A stretch of DNA of 64,000 nt, taken from Rossellomorea vietnamensis. GTDB lineage: Bacteria; Bacillota; Bacilli; Bacillales; Bacillaceae_B. Below, piece by piece: positions 63,912 through 64,000 of this stretch (positions are counted from its first letter, which is position 1; every line of letters begins with the position of its first letter). The notes beneath the pieces are model-generated. The model was not told where the DNA came from. It saw only the letters and a list, made by a program, of their open reading frames with translations, and searched no databases. The translations under genes were made by a program, and so were the position numbers. The DNA lies in contig NZ_CP104558.1 in assembly GCF_025398035.1 (NCBI RefSeq), positions 2,956,501-3,020,500 on the forward strand. Direction: 5' to 3'.

Positions 63912-64000
63912 AGGTTCTGGTGCTGAGCCGCGCCTTTCTTTTTGTATTCTTTGTGAATGGACTATTGGGAGATTGGAAAATATTTTATAATAGGTGGTAA

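Overview
The window is ordinary chromosomal DNA from a Bacillus-like, spore-forming Firmicute. Evidence: spore genes (gerQ, cwlJ, rsfA, spoIIR, spo0F, a YhcN/YlaJ-type lipoprotein), bacillithiol-type deacetylase bshB2 with yojF, coproheme decarboxylase, RNA polymerase delta subunit, strong AGGAGG ribosome sites, many TTG/GTG starts, and gene order close to the B. subtilis ung-ywdI-ywdK ... ywfO-ywgA-ywhB-ywhC-ywhD-pbpG-speE-speB-ywiB-argS ... uvsE-clsB-fadF-acdA-rpoE-pyrG-ywjG-spo0F-fbaA-tal-murA2-glpX-rho-rpmE-tdk-prfA-prmC-spoIIR-ywlB-ywlC-mntP segment. Marine or environmental relatives of Bacillus (for example Rossellomorea) are plausible, but the species is not determined. No rRNA, tRNA, CRISPR array, prophage or intact insertion sequence was seen.

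Layout. 1-9 kb is the accessory part: a PQQ-type dehydrogenase lipoprotein, a 30-residue holin-like toxin, the split sigma factor pair sigO-rsoA, a small lipoprotein, an SDR, a self-regulated ABC exporter/TetR operon with two mirror-image operators, bshB2-yojF, pdxK and a SigB-type stress gene. 9-13.4 kb holds ung (followed at once by a perfect parS site), ywdI/ywdK, the germination pair cwlJ-gerQ and coproheme decarboxylase. 13.5-19.8 kb holds pta (with a CcpA site placed for activation), lipL, rsfA, ywfO, ywgA and a tautomerase. 19.9-28.3 kb holds a site-2 protease, a class A PBP, the polyamine genes speE-speB and argS. 28.3-42 kb holds uvsE, clsB and then a fatty/branched acyl-CoA block: fadF, thiolase, 3-hydroxybutyryl-CoA dehydrogenase, two acyl-CoA dehydrogenases, a TetR regulator and the fused mutase icmF. 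42-56 kb holds rpoE, pyrG (with a GGGCTC-type CTP attenuator), a SAM-I riboswitch with a ribose-type ABC transporter inserted between pyrG and ywjG, spo0F with a SigH promoter, then fbaA, tal, murA2, glpX and rho. 56-64 kb holds rpmE, tdk, prfA-prmC, spoIIR, ywlB, a dense DnaA-box cluster, ywlC and mntP.

Most genes lie on the + strand; by comparison with B. subtilis the left end is nearer the replication origin, so they run with the replication fork. The parS site and the ywlB-ywlC DnaA-box cluster are chromosome-maintenance sites inside otherwise ordinary gene strings. The most unusual items are the SAM-riboswitch-controlled sugar-type transporter (candidate methylthioribose or related S-adenosylmethionine by-product uptake), a dispersed 13-bp repeat (AGGTCCGTCCCTC and its complement) that serves in terminators and also lies inside prmC, large hairpin elements around ywhB and pbpG, and the sigO leader with an SOS-like palindrome.
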